Origin: Heterotrichella gracilis
Lineage: Eukaryota > Sar > Xanthophyceae > Tribonematales > Xanthonemataceae
Length of the DNA: 64,000 nucleotides
NCBI GenBank assembly: GCA_032358255.1
Contig: JAULBX010026940.1
Location: forward strand, 434,001-498,000
Direction of reading: 5' to 3'
Positions 37,126-46,304 of the stretch are shown in pieces (the first letter of the stretch is position 1; each line of letters begins with the position of its first letter). The translations under genes were made by a program, and so were the position numbers. Below the pieces are notes generated by a model. That model ran no database searches, had not been told where the DNA came from, and saw only the letters and a program-made list of their open reading frames with translations.

Positions 37126-37155
37126 AAAAGCCCCGCAATATTTTGCAGGGCTTTG
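37126..37155 (-). terminator. Intrinsic terminator of the M1 aminopeptidase gene
   Basis: AAAGCCCCGCAA and TTGCAGGGCTTT pair with one mismatch around a TATT loop. On the minus strand the hairpin is followed by a T-run, as expected for the gene ending at 37170. Confidence 0.8.
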
Positions 37156-37169
37156 GAAAATGTCTTTTT

Positions 37170-39854
37170 TTAGATCTTTATTTCGTTGTATTTTTTTGCT
37201 ATGATCTCTTTTGTTTCGGTGGTTAGTTTTAACTCTTTCTCAAGTGCGGTTACATCTTTGCTCTCTTTTTGAGCAGCTGCAACCTGTGCTTTTAGTGTTT
37301 TTTCTTTGGTTTCCCAAACATTCAAAATATCCTTTATGCCTTTTGCCGCACTAAATTTGGTGAATCTGTTCGCGCCTTTACCCATAGCATTAAGATCGCC
37401 TGCAGCTACAATTGCAGAAACTGATGAGGTACAACGTTTTGCTGTTTTTGCATACATGCTTATAAAACCCATTACTTCAAAACCGTTGAATTGTTTTAAA
37501 TTATTCTGGAAAAAAAGCATTTGCTCATCGCTACCATGGTTAGAATATAACTCACCAATCGGATAAAGTACATCTTTCCCGGTTTCGTTCTCAAACAGTT
37601 TTGCTTTTTCCATTGCTAATTTTGGATCGTTCTTTGAAAGCGCTTCAATGGCCTCGCCACAAATTGCATAAGATTGTTCATTCAAAGCTTTTATATCTAA
37701 TGCTTTTACATCAGCGTCAGCGCCAAATTTTTTGTTCAACAAGCGTAATGCATTTGCTCTTGTTTTCGTTTTTTTATCGTTGTTGTAGATCGATAATAAA
37801 GTTGTTTTAACTTCTGCCATTTTATCTGCAGGCGCCTCAATTAATTTATTTGCTGCGTAATTTCTTAATACATGAAATTTATCATTTTCTGCGGCCCATT
37901 TAAACATAGCGTAAACATTCGCATCTGCTAACTTTTCATCCAGTTGTTTTAAAGCTTCGTATCTGTCAACGTATAAAGGTGCATTCTTGTATTGGAAAAT
38001 GTATTCTTCTACAGTTCTTATGTATTCAAGATCACAAAGTAATTGTCTTTCGGCGTCAAAATTTACTAATTGCGGTGCGCCGCTAACTTTAATATTAAAT
38101 GTTTGTTTAACATCGGTAACAACAATTTTTGTGCGCTCTGCTTTTCCATTTACATAAGTATCTATATCAATTGGCAAACGGTATAAAGGATATTTTTTAA
38201 AGTTTTGCGTTTGCTCAACAGTCAATTCTACGTTACCTGTAGTTGCATTATAATTTTTAGTAACAACTAATTTAGGGCGACCCTTGTTTAAGAACCATTG
38301 ATTAAAGAACCAGTTCATATCAAGTCCGGTTGTTTCTTCAAAAGCTAAACGTAGGTTGTGGATCTCTCCGGTTTTAAATTTATTGGTTTCCAAATAATTC
38401 TTTAGAGAAGCAAAAAACGCATCGTCGCCAACTTCCTTACGCAACATGTGTAATATCTGGCCGCCTTTTGCATAACTAAAGGCGTCAAACATGTCTTCGC
38501 GCTGGTCGTAATTAAAACGAATAAGGTTCACTTCTTTTTCGGAAGCCATATAACCTTCGCGGCTATTATAATGATGATAATCTGCCGCATCTCTTCCAAA
38601 TTTATGTTCTTCCCATAAATATTCTCCGTAAGTTGCAAAGCTTTCATTTAATGGTAAATTGCTCCAGCTTTCGCAGGTTACCAAATCGCCAAACCATTGG
38701 TGAAATAACTCGTGTGCAATAATGGAATTGCCTTTTTTGCCGTCAATTGTTTCACGCGTGGTTTGATACACTGCAAAATCTCCGTGCAAAGTAGCACTTG
38801 TATTTTCCATGGCACCACTCACATAATCGCGTACAGCAATTTGTGCATATTTTGGCCAGGCATAAGGCACGCCCAATTTGCTCGAATAGAATTCGATCAT
38901 CTCCTTAGTATCACCAAAAATAGCTTTGGCATGCGCTTCGTATTCTTTTTCCACATAGTAACTTACTTCTTTGCCATTCCATGGTTCATCTGTTACTTTT
39001 TTAAATTCACCAACTGCCATCATCGCTAAATAAGGTGCATGTGGCGAATCTAATTTCCAGTGATCGGTACGTGTACCATTAGCGTTCTTTTTTGCGTCAA
39101 CCAATAAACCGTTAGAAAGAGTGGTAAATTTTTCTTCAACGGTCATAAAGATCTCCTGCGTCATTTTTTCATTCGGACTATCTACTGTTGGGAACCAGGC
39201 TGAGTTGGATTGAGTTTCACCCTGCGTCCAGATCTGAGGCATTTTATAAACGTTCTCGCCGGTTGGGTTTATAAAGTACAAACCTTTATCGCTGCTAATG
39301 GCGCTGCTGCCGCCAGCTTTTAATTCGTTTGGTTTGGCAACGTATTCAATTTGTACATAATAAGTTTCTTTATTGGTAAACGTTCTCCCTAAATTAATTT
39401 TTAAAGAATCGTTCTCGTATTTATAACTTGAGGTTTTTATGGGTACTAAAGTTTCAACTGCTGCCTCAATGGTTTTATTGCCCTCTTTTTTCTTTACTGA
39501 ACTAAATGTTGTCTCCGACACAACAACACTCTTAATATCCATTCCTCTTGCGTTTAAATAAAGCATATTGCCGGGATAGAAATAACGTCTTGCCGTGATC
39601 TCTGCTTTTCCATTCATTCTCGAATTGGTCCAGTCAAAATTCACTTCCAGTTTGGTGTGAATGATATCGTTTATTTGGGGATTTGAGGCACGGTACTCTT
39701 CTTTTTTTGGAACTTCGTTGGCAACAATATTTACAGTGTCTAAAAGAAAAGCAGGTTCGTTGTCAACCACAGTTGTAGTTGCTTTTTTGTTGCTATGGCA
39801 GGCCGAAATAATTGCTGAAGCAGCTAAAGTACCTACTAAAATACGTTTGATCAT
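37170..39854 (-). CDS. M1 family metallopeptidase (aminopeptidase), lipoprotein
   Basis: 894 residues. The lipoprotein signal has its Cys at 19 (IISAC). The M1 signature is complete: GAMEN at 347-351, zinc site HELFH at 381-385, and the third ligand Glu404 in NES. The C-terminal half (~520-890) is the helical/HEAT-like region of large M1 enzymes. It should remove N-terminal residues from peptides in the periplasm or at the cell surface. It is monocistronic, with its own terminator. Confidence 0.93.
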   Translation of the reverse strand: MIKRILVGTLAASAIISACHSNKKATTTVVDNEPAFLLDTVNIVANEVPKKEEYRASNPQINDIIHTKLEVNFDWTNSRMNGKAEITARRYFYPGNMLYLNARGMDIKSVVVSETTFSSVKKKEGNKTIEAAVETLVPIKTSSYKYENDSLKINLGRTFTNKETYYVQIEYVAKPNELKAGGSSAISSDKGLYFINPTGENVYKMPQIWTQGETQSNSAWFPTVDSPNEKMTQEIFMTVEEKFTTLSNGLLVDAKKNANGTRTDHWKLDSPHAPYLAMMAVGEFKKVTDEPWNGKEVSYYVEKEYEAHAKAIFGDTKEMIEFYSSKLGVPYAWPKYAQIAVRDYVSGAMENTSATLHGDFAVYQTTRETIDGKKGNSIIAHELFHQWFGDLVTCESWSNLPLNESFATYGEYLWEEHKFGRDAADYHHYNSREGYMASEKEVNLIRFNYDQREDMFDAFSYAKGGQILHMLRKEVGDDAFFASLKNYLETNKFKTGEIHNLRLAFEETTGLDMNWFFNQWFLNKGRPKLVVTKNYNATTGNVELTVEQTQNFKKYPLYRLPIDIDTYVNGKAERTKIVVTDVKQTFNIKVSGAPQLVNFDAERQLLCDLEYIRTVEEYIFQYKNAPLYVDRYEALKQLDEKLADANVYAMFKWAAENDKFHVLRNYAANKLIEAPADKMAEVKTTLLSIYNNDKKTKTRANALRLLNKKFGADADVKALDIKALNEQSYAICGEAIEALSKNDPKLAMEKAKLFENETGKDVLYPIGELYSNHGSDEQMLFFQNNLKQFNGFEVMGFISMYAKTAKRCTSSVSAIVAAGDLNAMGKGANRFTKFSAAKGIKDILNVWETKEKTLKAQVAAAQKESKDVTALEKELKLTTETKEIIAKKYNEIKI

Positions 39855-39965
39855 TTTTTGATAAAATTAGGGTGTAAAAATGTAATTAATTTATTGAATA
39901 CCAAAATATTAAACCCTATTTGTTGCTAATGGAAGAATTTAAGGATAAACGACCAAATTTGTTGA

Positions 39966-42017
39966 TTAAGAAAGCAGGTTATAAGCCCCAAATGCTGATA
40001 AATAGGCTAAAGTTGACATAAAGACAAATTGAATCAATACCCATTTCCAGCTTTTTGTTTCGCGATGCACAACCGCAACGGTGCTCATACATTGCAACGC
40101 AAAAGCATAAAACAACAATAACGACCAACAAACGGCAGGGGTATATTTTAAATTTCCTGTTGCATCTTTTTCGATCAATAACTTTTGTTTGATGCCAATC
40201 TCATTTTCAGAATCATTTGCCTGGTAAATAGTTGCCATCGTACCCACAAAAACCTCGCGGGCTGCAAAGGAAGTAATAAGCGCGATGCCGATTTTCCAAT
40301 CATAACCAATTGGTTTTATGGCAGGCTCAATAAATTGCCCAAACTGTCCGATGTAAGATCGTTCTAATTTTTCTGTTTCTATTTTTTTTAACGCTGCTGA
40401 ATTATCAATTGCAGTCGAATTATTTTCCAGTATAATTTTTTGTTCTTCAAGTTTTTTAAATTGTTCGCTCATACCATGCGTACTTAAAAACCAAAGTATA
40501 ATTGAGATGGCTAAAATTACTTTTCCGGCCTCTTTAATAAAAACTTTCACTTTTGAGAATACCATGATGCCGATATTTTTTGCCTGTGGTAAACGGTACA
40601 CGGGCAATTCCATAACGTAAAAAGAACTCTCTTTTGTTTTTAGTATTTTTTTTAAAACATAAGCGGTTATAAGAGTGACCGCGAAACCTAGCATATACAA
40701 TAGAAACAGAACTGCGCCCTTTGAATTAAAAACTCCTAAAAATTTACTATTGGGGTACATCACAGAAATTAATAACGTATAAACCGGTAAACGGGCGGAG
40801 CAACTAATTAATGGTAAAATAAAAATGGTTATTAAACGCTCTTTATTATTGCTGATGGTTCGCGTGCCCATAATAGCAGGTACTGCGCAGGCTGTTCCAC
40901 TAATTAATGGAATAACCGATTTGCCATTTAAACCAAAACGCCGCATAATTTTATCCATAATAAAACTGGCGCGGGCCATATAACCGGAGTCTTCTAAAAA
41001 ACCAATGAACATAAATAAGAAAGCAATTTGCGGAATGAACATCACCACGCCACTAATACCTGCAATTAATCCGTTTACAACAAGATCGTTCAATTGTCCT
41101 TTTGGTAAGTTGTTATGAATAAGATCTCCCAAATTTAAAAAGGCGGTTTCTATCCAATTCATTGGCGTTTCGGAGATGAAAAAAATGAATTGGAAAACTA
41201 AAAACAGAACGAGTAGTAAAACAAAATAACCATAAATTTTGTGCGTTGTAATCGCATCAATTTTTGAGCTTAATTTTTTTGAAGATAACTGTTCGGGGCT
41301 TTGTACACTTTTAGCAACAATATAATTAATGGTATTAAAACGGTAGATCTTATCAGCATTTTCTAACTTTATTGCTTCAGCATTTTTTGTAGAAGCAAGA
41401 GTAGCTAAAATAAAATGTTTGTAGTTTCTGTACTCTTTGATGTAAACGGCGTTAAGGTCATAAAAAAAGCTTTCGCTTATCCTGGCGCTTATTATTGCTT
41501 CTTTTAATTTTGAAAAACCTATTTGCCTGCGTGAGTCTAATGGAATCACATCTACACCCAAAGTTTGTTGTAATTCCTCAATATTAATTTTTATGTTTTG
41601 TTTATCGGCCTCATCTATCATGTTCAAAGCAACAACTGTTCTGAATTTAAGATCGATCAGCTGCGTAGCCAATAATAAGTTACGTTTAATATTTGAAGCG
41701 TCAATTACAACTACAACAACATCAATATTCTCTTTTTCGTCAAGCAGAGTTTTGCAGGCAATTTCTTCATCGTTCGACTTTGGAAAAAGGCTGTAAATAC
41801 CTGGAAGGTCAAGAATAGAAAATGTTACTTTGTTCCCGTTATGTACATACGAAGTTTTGCCTTCTTGTCTGTCAACTGTAACGCCCGCGTAGTTACCTGT
41901 TTTTTGCGAGAGACCCGTTAAGCCATTAAAAACGCTCGATTTGCCTGAATTTGGGTTCCCAAGCAAGGCAACTTTTAAATAATTATTTTGTTTTACTTCT
42001 GACAAAAATTTATGCAA
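39966..42017 (-). CDS. feoB: Ferrous iron transporter B
   Basis: 683 residues. The N-terminal G domain has G1 GNPNSGKSS at 20-28, G3 DLPGIYSL and G4 NMID near 133. Eight or so transmembrane helices with the Gate regions follow, including FLEDSGYMARASF and GLNGKSVIPLISGTACAVPAI. The protein imports Fe2+. The start is probably TTG at 42017, overlapping the feoA stop by 8 bp, which indicates coupled translation; an internal TTG four codons later is possible. Confidence 0.95.
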   Translation of the reverse strand: MHKFLSEVKQNNYLKVALLGNPNSGKSSVFNGLTGLSQKTGNYAGVTVDRQEGKTSYVHNGNKVTFSILDLPGIYSLFPKSNDEEIACKTLLDEKENIDVVVVVIDASNIKRNLLLATQLIDLKFRTVVALNMIDEADKQNIKINIEELQQTLGVDVIPLDSRRQIGFSKLKEAIISARISESFFYDLNAVYIKEYRNYKHFILATLASTKNAEAIKLENADKIYRFNTINYIVAKSVQSPEQLSSKKLSSKIDAITTHKIYGYFVLLLVLFLVFQFIFFISETPMNWIETAFLNLGDLIHNNLPKGQLNDLVVNGLIAGISGVVMFIPQIAFLFMFIGFLEDSGYMARASFIMDKIMRRFGLNGKSVIPLISGTACAVPAIMGTRTISNNKERLITIFILPLISCSARLPVYTLLISVMYPNSKFLGVFNSKGAVLFLLYMLGFAVTLITAYVLKKILKTKESSFYVMELPVYRLPQAKNIGIMVFSKVKVFIKEAGKVILAISIILWFLSTHGMSEQFKKLEEQKIILENNSTAIDNSAALKKIETEKLERSYIGQFGQFIEPAIKPIGYDWKIGIALITSFAAREVFVGTMATIYQANDSENEIGIKQKLLIEKDATGNLKYTPAVCWSLLLFYAFALQCMSTVAVVHRETKSWKWVLIQFVFMSTLAYLSAFGAYNLLS

Positions 42018-42237
42018 CCAATTCTATGATCACTGAGGCGGCTTCATCCTTTCTAAGGCTTAATTCATAACCGGCAATGTTAATGGCCATAGGGCAGCCA
42101 AGGGGTGCCGTTTTTGAAAGGCTAACCAATTCGCCCGGTAAACAACCCATCTCAATTAATTTTGAACTGAGTGCTTCGTTTACAAAAGACTTAATTACAG
42201 CAGTCTGGCCAGGTTTAAGATGATCTAAAGAATCCAT
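42010..42237 (-). CDS. feoA: Ferrous iron transport protein A
   Basis: 75 residues with an SH3-like beta-barrel pattern: LKPGQTAVIKSF at the start, LIEMGCLPGELVSL in the middle, and MAINIAGYELSLRKDEAA near the end, as in FeoA. It is a small cytoplasmic partner of FeoB. It is the first gene of feoAB; two inverted repeats lie in the short region upstream. Confidence 0.93.
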   Translation of the reverse strand: MDSLDHLKPGQTAVIKSFVNEALSSKLIEMGCLPGELVSLSKTAPLGCPMAINIAGYELSLRKDEAASVIIELVA

Positions 42238-42247
42238 AAATGAAGTA

Positions 42248-42294
42248 TAAAGTTACAGGTTTTGGAACCTATAACCTATACCATAAATATGGTA
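42248..42294 (-). promoter_or_regulatory. Candidate feoAB promoter with two operator-like inverted repeats
   Basis: On the minus strand TAACTTTA at 42255-42248 is one base from TAnnTTTG. AGGTT-TTGG-AACCT (42257-42270) lies in the spacer, and TACCATA-AA-TATGGTA (42279-42294), a perfect 7-bp repeat, would cover the -33 region. That placement fits a repressor of iron uptake, but neither matches a Fur or DtxR site I know. Confidence 0.4.
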
Positions 42295-42335
42295 GAAAAA
42301 GGGTATTTATGATTTTTTAATACCGATCTTACAAT

Positions 42336-42343
42336 TACATTTG
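42336..42343 (+). promoter_or_regulatory. Candidate -7 box for the 42355 hydrolase
   Basis: TACATTTG fits TAnnTTTG, 11 bases ahead of the ATG. The -33 region is only T-rich. Confidence 0.35.
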
Positions 42344-42354
42344 TGTTTAAATAA

Positions 42355-43149
42355 ATGCTTAAGACAACGAAATATAAAAACGAAAAAGTTACTTTTTTTG
42401 ATAAAGGAAAAGGTAAGGTAGTTGTATTGCTGCATGGGTTTTTAGGTTCGCACAAGATCTGGGAGCAAACTACAAATGAACTTTCAAAGTCGTACCGCGT
42501 TATTGCTATTGATCTGCCGGGGCATGGAGATACAGAGTGTGTGGGCTATGCGCACAGTATGGATCTTATGGCAAAATGTGTGAAAGCAGTTTTGGATTCG
42601 TTGCGATTAAAAAAATATGTGATCATTGGCCACAGCATGGGCGGTTACGTTGCTCTGGCATTTGCAGATCTCTATCCCGACCATTTAAATGGATTGTGTT
42701 TGTATCACAGTTCGGGTTTAGCCGACAGTGAAGAAAAGAAAAAAGATAGACTAAGAGCTATTGCGGCAGTAAAAGCCAATAGGGGTATTTATACCAAAAC
42801 AACCATTAAAAATTTGTTCGCAACAAAAAATTTAAAATACTTAAAAGACGAAATTGCTTTTGCTACCACTATTGCAAAAGGAACAAGTAAAAAGGGAATT
42901 ATTGCTGCATTGCTTGGAATGAAGGATAGGCCAAGACGTGATATTATTTTAAGCTTTTTAAAATATCCTATAATGATGGTAATTGGCGAACAAGATAATG
43001 TTTTGCCTTATGAGCAATTAATAGAACAATCTAAACTCATAAAAAATAAAAGTGTTTTGTATTTAGAACACGATGGGCATATGGGTTTTTTAGAATCACC
43101 TCGCGAAAGCAATAAAGCATTAAGGAAATTTTTGGCAAAGTGTTTCTAA
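42355..43149 (+). CDS. Alpha/beta-fold hydrolase
   Basis: 264 residues. Nucleophile elbow GHSMGGYVAL (Ser near 96), acid in MVIGEQDNVLP and catalytic His in EHDGHMGFLESP near the end complete a triad; LLHGFLGSHKIWE provides the oxyanion region. Substrate unknown. It is divergent from feoAB and followed by an intergenic repeat region. Confidence 0.9.
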   Translation: MLKTTKYKNEKVTFFDKGKGKVVVLLHGFLGSHKIWEQTTNELSKSYRVIAIDLPGHGDTECVGYAHSMDLMAKCVKAVLDSLRLKKYVIIGHSMGGYVALAFADLYPDHLNGLCLYHSSGLADSEEKKKDRLRAIAAVKANRGIYTKTTIKNLFATKNLKYLKDEIAFATTIAKGTSKKGIIAALLGMKDRPRRDIILSFLKYPIMMVIGEQDNVLPYEQLIEQSKLIKNKSVLYLEHDGHMGFLESPRESNKALRKFLAKCF

Positions 43150-43154
43150 TTTTT

Positions 43155-43181
43155 CACCACAGAGGCACAGAGGACACGGAG
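43155..43181. repeat. Short dispersed intergenic repeat (CACAGAGG type)
   Basis: A 27-bp stretch built of CACAGAGGCACAGAGGACAC-like units. It resembles a short repeat I know from intergenic regions of several Bacteroidota and Chlorobiota genomes. A single copy is present in this window. Confidence 0.5.
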
Positions 43182-43202
43182 TTTCACTAAGAAAAGTAAT
43201 GG

Positions 43203-43291
43203 GTCATTGCGAGGGTTTTTCACCCGAAGCAATCTCATACACAGTTTTGTATTGCAATATTTGAGATCGCTTCGCTATCGCTCGCGATGAC
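43203..43291. repeat. Long imperfect inverted repeat (GTCATTGCGAG family)
   Basis: Outer arms GTCATTGCGAG (43203-43213) and CTCGCGATGAC (43281-43291), and inner arms GAAGCAATCTCA (43226-43237) and TGAGATCGCTTC (43262-43273), each pair with one mismatch. They can fold into a long hairpin. The motif resembles a repeat family scattered through many bacterial genomes. Probably a non-autonomous mobile repeat or its remnant. Confidence 0.7.
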
Positions 43292-43296
43292 GGTTG

Positions 43297-44031
43297 TTAC
43301 AGACGCTGTTTAACTGCTTCAAACAATACAATTCCCGAAGCTACAGAAACATTTAATGATGCTATTTTACCCGCCATCGGAATTTTCACCTGTATATCGC
43401 TGCGTTTTAAATATTCGTTGCTAATACCATTCTCTTCGCTGCCAACAATAATGGCTGTTGGTTTTGTAAGATCGGCATCGTAGATTAAGTTATCTGTTTT
43501 TTCGTGACAGGAAACAATTTGCAAACCACTTTCTTTTAAATATTCAATGGTTGTTTTTAAATTGTCTTCGCGACAAACCTTTATTCGGTGTAATGCACCA
43601 GCGCTGGTCTTTATGGCATCGCCTGTAATTTGCGCAGCACCACGACTTGGAATAATAATAAAATCAACGCCTGCGCATTCTGCTCCACGGGCAATAGCGC
43701 CAAAATTTCGCACATCTGTTACACGATCTAAAATCAAGACCAAAGGAATTTTTCCTTTTTCAAAAACATCTGCTAAAAGTTCTTCAGAATTGTAATAATT
43801 AATTTCTGTTAAATAGGCAACTACACCTTGATGGTTTTTCTCGGTAATACGTTTTAATTTCTCCGGCGGCACAATTTGAATGGGCACCGCCTGACCTTTT
43901 AAGGCATTACGCAATTGGTGATATAGTTCGTTGGACAGACCTTTTTGAATAAATATTTTTTCAATGTCTTTTCCTGCTTCTACTGCTTCAATTACCGCGC
44001 GGGTACCAAAAATTAAGTTATCTTCTTCCAT
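43297..44031 (-). CDS. rlmB: 23S rRNA 2'-O-methyltransferase (TrmH/RlmB family)
   Basis: 244 residues from ATG at 44031 (MEEDNLIFGTRAV); the longer frame starts at 44061 but is out of family. SPOUT knot motifs are all seen: LDRVTDVRNFGAIARGAE near 100, VGSEENGISNEYLKRSD, and IPMAGKIASLNVSVASGI at the C-terminus, forming the SAM-binding knot. The N-terminal substrate-binding domain is also present. Family members methylate G2251 of 23S rRNA. Confidence 0.9.
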   Translation of the reverse strand: MEEDNLIFGTRAVIEAVEAGKDIEKIFIQKGLSNELYHQLRNALKGQAVPIQIVPPEKLKRITEKNHQGVVAYLTEINYYNSEELLADVFEKGKIPLVLILDRVTDVRNFGAIARGAECAGVDFIIIPSRGAAQITGDAIKTSAGALHRIKVCREDNLKTTIEYLKESGLQIVSCHEKTDNLIYDADLTKPTAIIVGSEENGISNEYLKRSDIQVKIPMAGKIASLNVSVASGIVLFEAVKQRL

Positions 44032-44131
44032 CAAGAGCAAAGTACATAAAATAAAATACATTTAGCAAATAACAAAACACACTTGTTCTGAAATGTAGTT
44101 AACTATCTTACCAAGCCTAATAGCACTAAAT

Positions 44132-44163
44132 AAAGATCCCGGCTTTTAATGCCGGGATCTTTT
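44132..44163 (-). terminator. Intrinsic terminator downstream of the 44185 lipoprotein gene
   Basis: AAAGATCCCGGC and GCCGGGATCTTT pair perfectly across a 7-base loop, with a T-rich run on the minus strand. Confidence 0.85.
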
Positions 44164-44184
44164 GCCTAACAATAAAATTAAAAG

Positions 44185-44823
44185 TTACTGAGCTGAGCTG
44201 GAGATTGGTGTACCTTTTTTTACAAAATTATAGATCTGAGTTACAGTTACCTGAAAACTACCAGAAATAGTTGCAGAATTGCCTGAAGTATTATTTATAG
44301 CTGAAATACTACCGCTAAAGTTCCCGGTAAAAAGCCCGGTGTTTTTGTTATACACAAGCGAAGTAGCGTTTAATGAGGTTGTGTTATTGGTACTAAATTG
44401 AAACTCCTTATTAGTGCCCAAAGTCTTGCTAAAAGCAAAATTACTCATCGATATATTGCCAGAAGTGGTGGTAAGTGTTGGAGCCACGTATGTAAAGTTA
44501 GCGCCGTCCTGTTTTAAAATATCGGTCCCTCTGCTAAAATTGAAAACATAGGTGGCTGGACTTATGCTATCAAGCGTTGCAGAAGGTCCGCCCCAATAAT
44601 TTTTAAAGTTGAAAGTTTCATTAATAGGGGTACCGTCTTTGCGTGTTCCTAAAAGAGTACCTGTAATATAACCGTCTGTAGAAGTTGCAACTACTCCTGG
44701 CGTGCCTTGTGGGCCTTGAGGACCAGCTTCACCATCTTTTCCGTTAGAAGCCTTTTTACAACCTGTTATTAAAATTGTTGCAGTGATCATACATACTGCA
44801 ATTGTTTTGATCTTTTTTATCAT
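44185..44823 (-). CDS. Lipoprotein with short collagen-like Gly-X-Y stretch
   Basis: About 212 residues from ATG at 44823; a GTG at 44850 is in frame. The lipobox is LITGC (Cys near 21). Directly after it comes GKDGEAGPQGPQGTPG, a five-triplet collagen-like run. The remaining strand-rich part ends in NNTSGNSATISGSFQVTVTQIYN. Similar Gly-X-Y stubs after lipoprotein signals occur in many Bacteroidota surface proteins. Function unknown. Confidence 0.78.
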   Translation of the reverse strand: MIKKIKTIAVCMITATILITGCKKASNGKDGEAGPQGPQGTPGVVATSTDGYITGTLLGTRKDGTPINETFNFKNYWGGPSATLDSISPATYVFNFSRGTDILKQDGANFTYVAPTLTTTSGNISMSNFAFSKTLGTNKEFQFSTNNTTSLNATSLVYNKNTGLFTGNFSGSISAINNTSGNSATISGSFQVTVTQIYNFVKKGTPISSSAQ

Positions 44824-44972
44824 GACATTATTATTTTTGCGCCTACTCACTTTATGGCTTTTCGGCTTACTCCCAACGTTAAGACAAAGAATTAAGCATT
44901 AAGTTCATTTACTTATGCAATTAGCCAGTATCTGAGCAACTATTTAAGTTATTTTGGCGTTAACTCATTAGT

Positions 44973-45003
44973 TTTGGTAAGTCGCCCTATACTTGTATCT
45001 TTG
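44973..45003 (+). promoter_or_regulatory. Promoter of the NifU-like gene
   Basis: TTTG at 44973-44976, 19 bases, then TATCTTTG at 44996-45003. Both boxes and the spacing fit the Bacteroidota housekeeping consensus. The start codon lies 14 bases further on. Confidence 0.7.
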
Positions 45004-45017
45004 TCTCAAATTTATAA

Positions 45018-45254
45018 ATGGACGCTGTATTACATAAAAAAGTTGAAGACGCATTAGACTCTATTCGCCCATATTTAGAGGCTGATGGAGGCAATGTTGA
45101 GGTTATTGATATTACTGAAGGCAGCATCCTTAAATTGGAATTAAAAGGCGCCTGTAAAACCTGCAACATGAGTCACATGACCATGAAAGCAGGAATAGAA
45201 GAAACTATTAAACGCGCTGTTCCCGAAATAAAAGAAATTATCTCTGTCAATTAA
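45018..45254 (+). CDS. NifU-like Fe-S scaffold (C-terminal domain type)
   Basis: 78 residues comprising only the NifU C-terminal domain. DGGNVEVIDI and LELKGACKTCNMSHMTMKAG carry the CxxC pair (Cys46, Cys49) that holds a labile Fe-S cluster between two subunits. It likely delivers clusters to apo-proteins, as Nfu does. Strong promoter upstream and a small hairpin downstream suggest it is a single-gene unit. Confidence 0.93.
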   Translation: MDAVLHKKVEDALDSIRPYLEADGGNVEVIDITEGSILKLELKGACKTCNMSHMTMKAGIEETIKRAVPEIKEIISVN

Positions 45255-45280
45255 ATTTTATGAAATGAGCCACAAAAAAA

Positions 45281-45296
45281 TCCCGATTCATCGGGA
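45281..45296 (+). terminator. Weak terminator-like hairpin after the NifU-like gene
   Basis: TCCCGA and TCGGGA pair across a TTCA loop, preceded by an A-run; the downstream T-run is short, so termination may be partial. Confidence 0.5.
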
Positions 45297-45350
45297 CAAT
45301 TTTAAAGATGCGAATTCCATGTGGCCAAAAAGAACAAATAATAACAACAT

Positions 45351-46304
45351 ATGAAATTAACACAAAAGCTTTCTCAAAGTAAGAAGCCATTATTTTCAAT
45401 TGAAATTCTCCCGCCATTAAAAGGAAAAAGCATTCAAAGCATTTATGACGGTATTGATCCGTTAATGGAATTTAAACCTGCCTTTGTTGATGTTACTTAT
45501 CACCGTGAAGAGTATATCTATAAAAAACGCGATGGCGGTTATTTAGAAAAAGTAAGCATTCGTAAACGCCCGGGTACTGTTGGTATTTGCGCGGCCATTA
45601 TGAATAAATATAATGTTGAAGCAGTACCGCATATTATTTGTGGTGGTTTTACAAAAGAAGAAACAGAGAATGCTTTAATTGATCTTCAGTTCTTAGGTAT
45701 TGATAACGTGTTAGCGCTTCGTGGCGACAGCATCAAAACAGAACCAGCCTTTGTACCTGAGCCGGGCGGACATCCATACGCTATCGATCTTGTAAAACAA
45801 ATTACAGAAATGAACCGCGCGCAATATTTGGATGAAGAAATGAAAGACGCTGCGCCAACCGATTTTTGCATTGGCATTGCAGGTTATCCAGAAAAACATT
45901 TTGAAGCGCCGAACATGATCAGCGATCTTAAATATTTAAAAGCAAAAGTAGATGCCGGTGCAGAGTATGTTGTAACACAAATGTTCTTCGATAATTCTAA
46001 ATATTTTGCCTTTGTAAAATTGTGTCGCGAAAATGGAATTACCGTTCCAATTATTCCGGGCTTAAAAATATTAAGCACCAAAAAACAAATTACTACGCTT
46101 CCTAAAATTTTTCATATCGATATTCCTCAACCATTTTACGAAGAGTTAGAAAAATGTAAAGATGATAAAGCGGTAAAAGAGGCAGGCATTAAATGGTGCA
46201 TACAACAAAGTAAAGAATTGGTAAAAGAAAATGTGCCTTGTTTACATTTTTACACCATGGGAACTTCAGAAGCTACAAAAAGAGTGGCGAAAGAAGTGTT
46301 CTAA
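45351..46304 (+). CDS. metF: 5,10-methylenetetrahydrofolate reductase
   Basis: 317 residues of the MetF TIM-barrel flavoenzyme, which makes 5-methyl-THF for methionine synthesis. Seen: FSIEILPP at the N-terminus (Glu near 16), FVDVTYHREEY, the VPHIICGGFTKEE segment, NVLALRGDSIK, and the GYPEKHFEAPN and TQMFFDN motifs. It overlaps truB by one base (TAATG), so translation is coupled. Confidence 0.94.
   Translation: MKLTQKLSQSKKPLFSIEILPPLKGKSIQSIYDGIDPLMEFKPAFVDVTYHREEYIYKKRDGGYLEKVSIRKRPGTVGICAAIMNKYNVEAVPHIICGGFTKEETENALIDLQFLGIDNVLALRGDSIKTEPAFVPEPGGHPYAIDLVKQITEMNRAQYLDEEMKDAAPTDFCIGIAGYPEKHFEAPNMISDLKYLKAKVDAGAEYVVTQMFFDNSKYFAFVKLCRENGITVPIIPGLKILSTKKQITTLPKIFHIDIPQPFYEELEKCKDDKAVKEAGIKWCIQQSKELVKENVPCLHFYTMGTSEATKRVAKEVF

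Noticed and set aside
44185-44823. Collagen-like Gly-X-Y run as evidence of a phage tail fibre
   Set aside because: It follows a lipoprotein signal, is only about five triplets long, and no phage genes are nearby.
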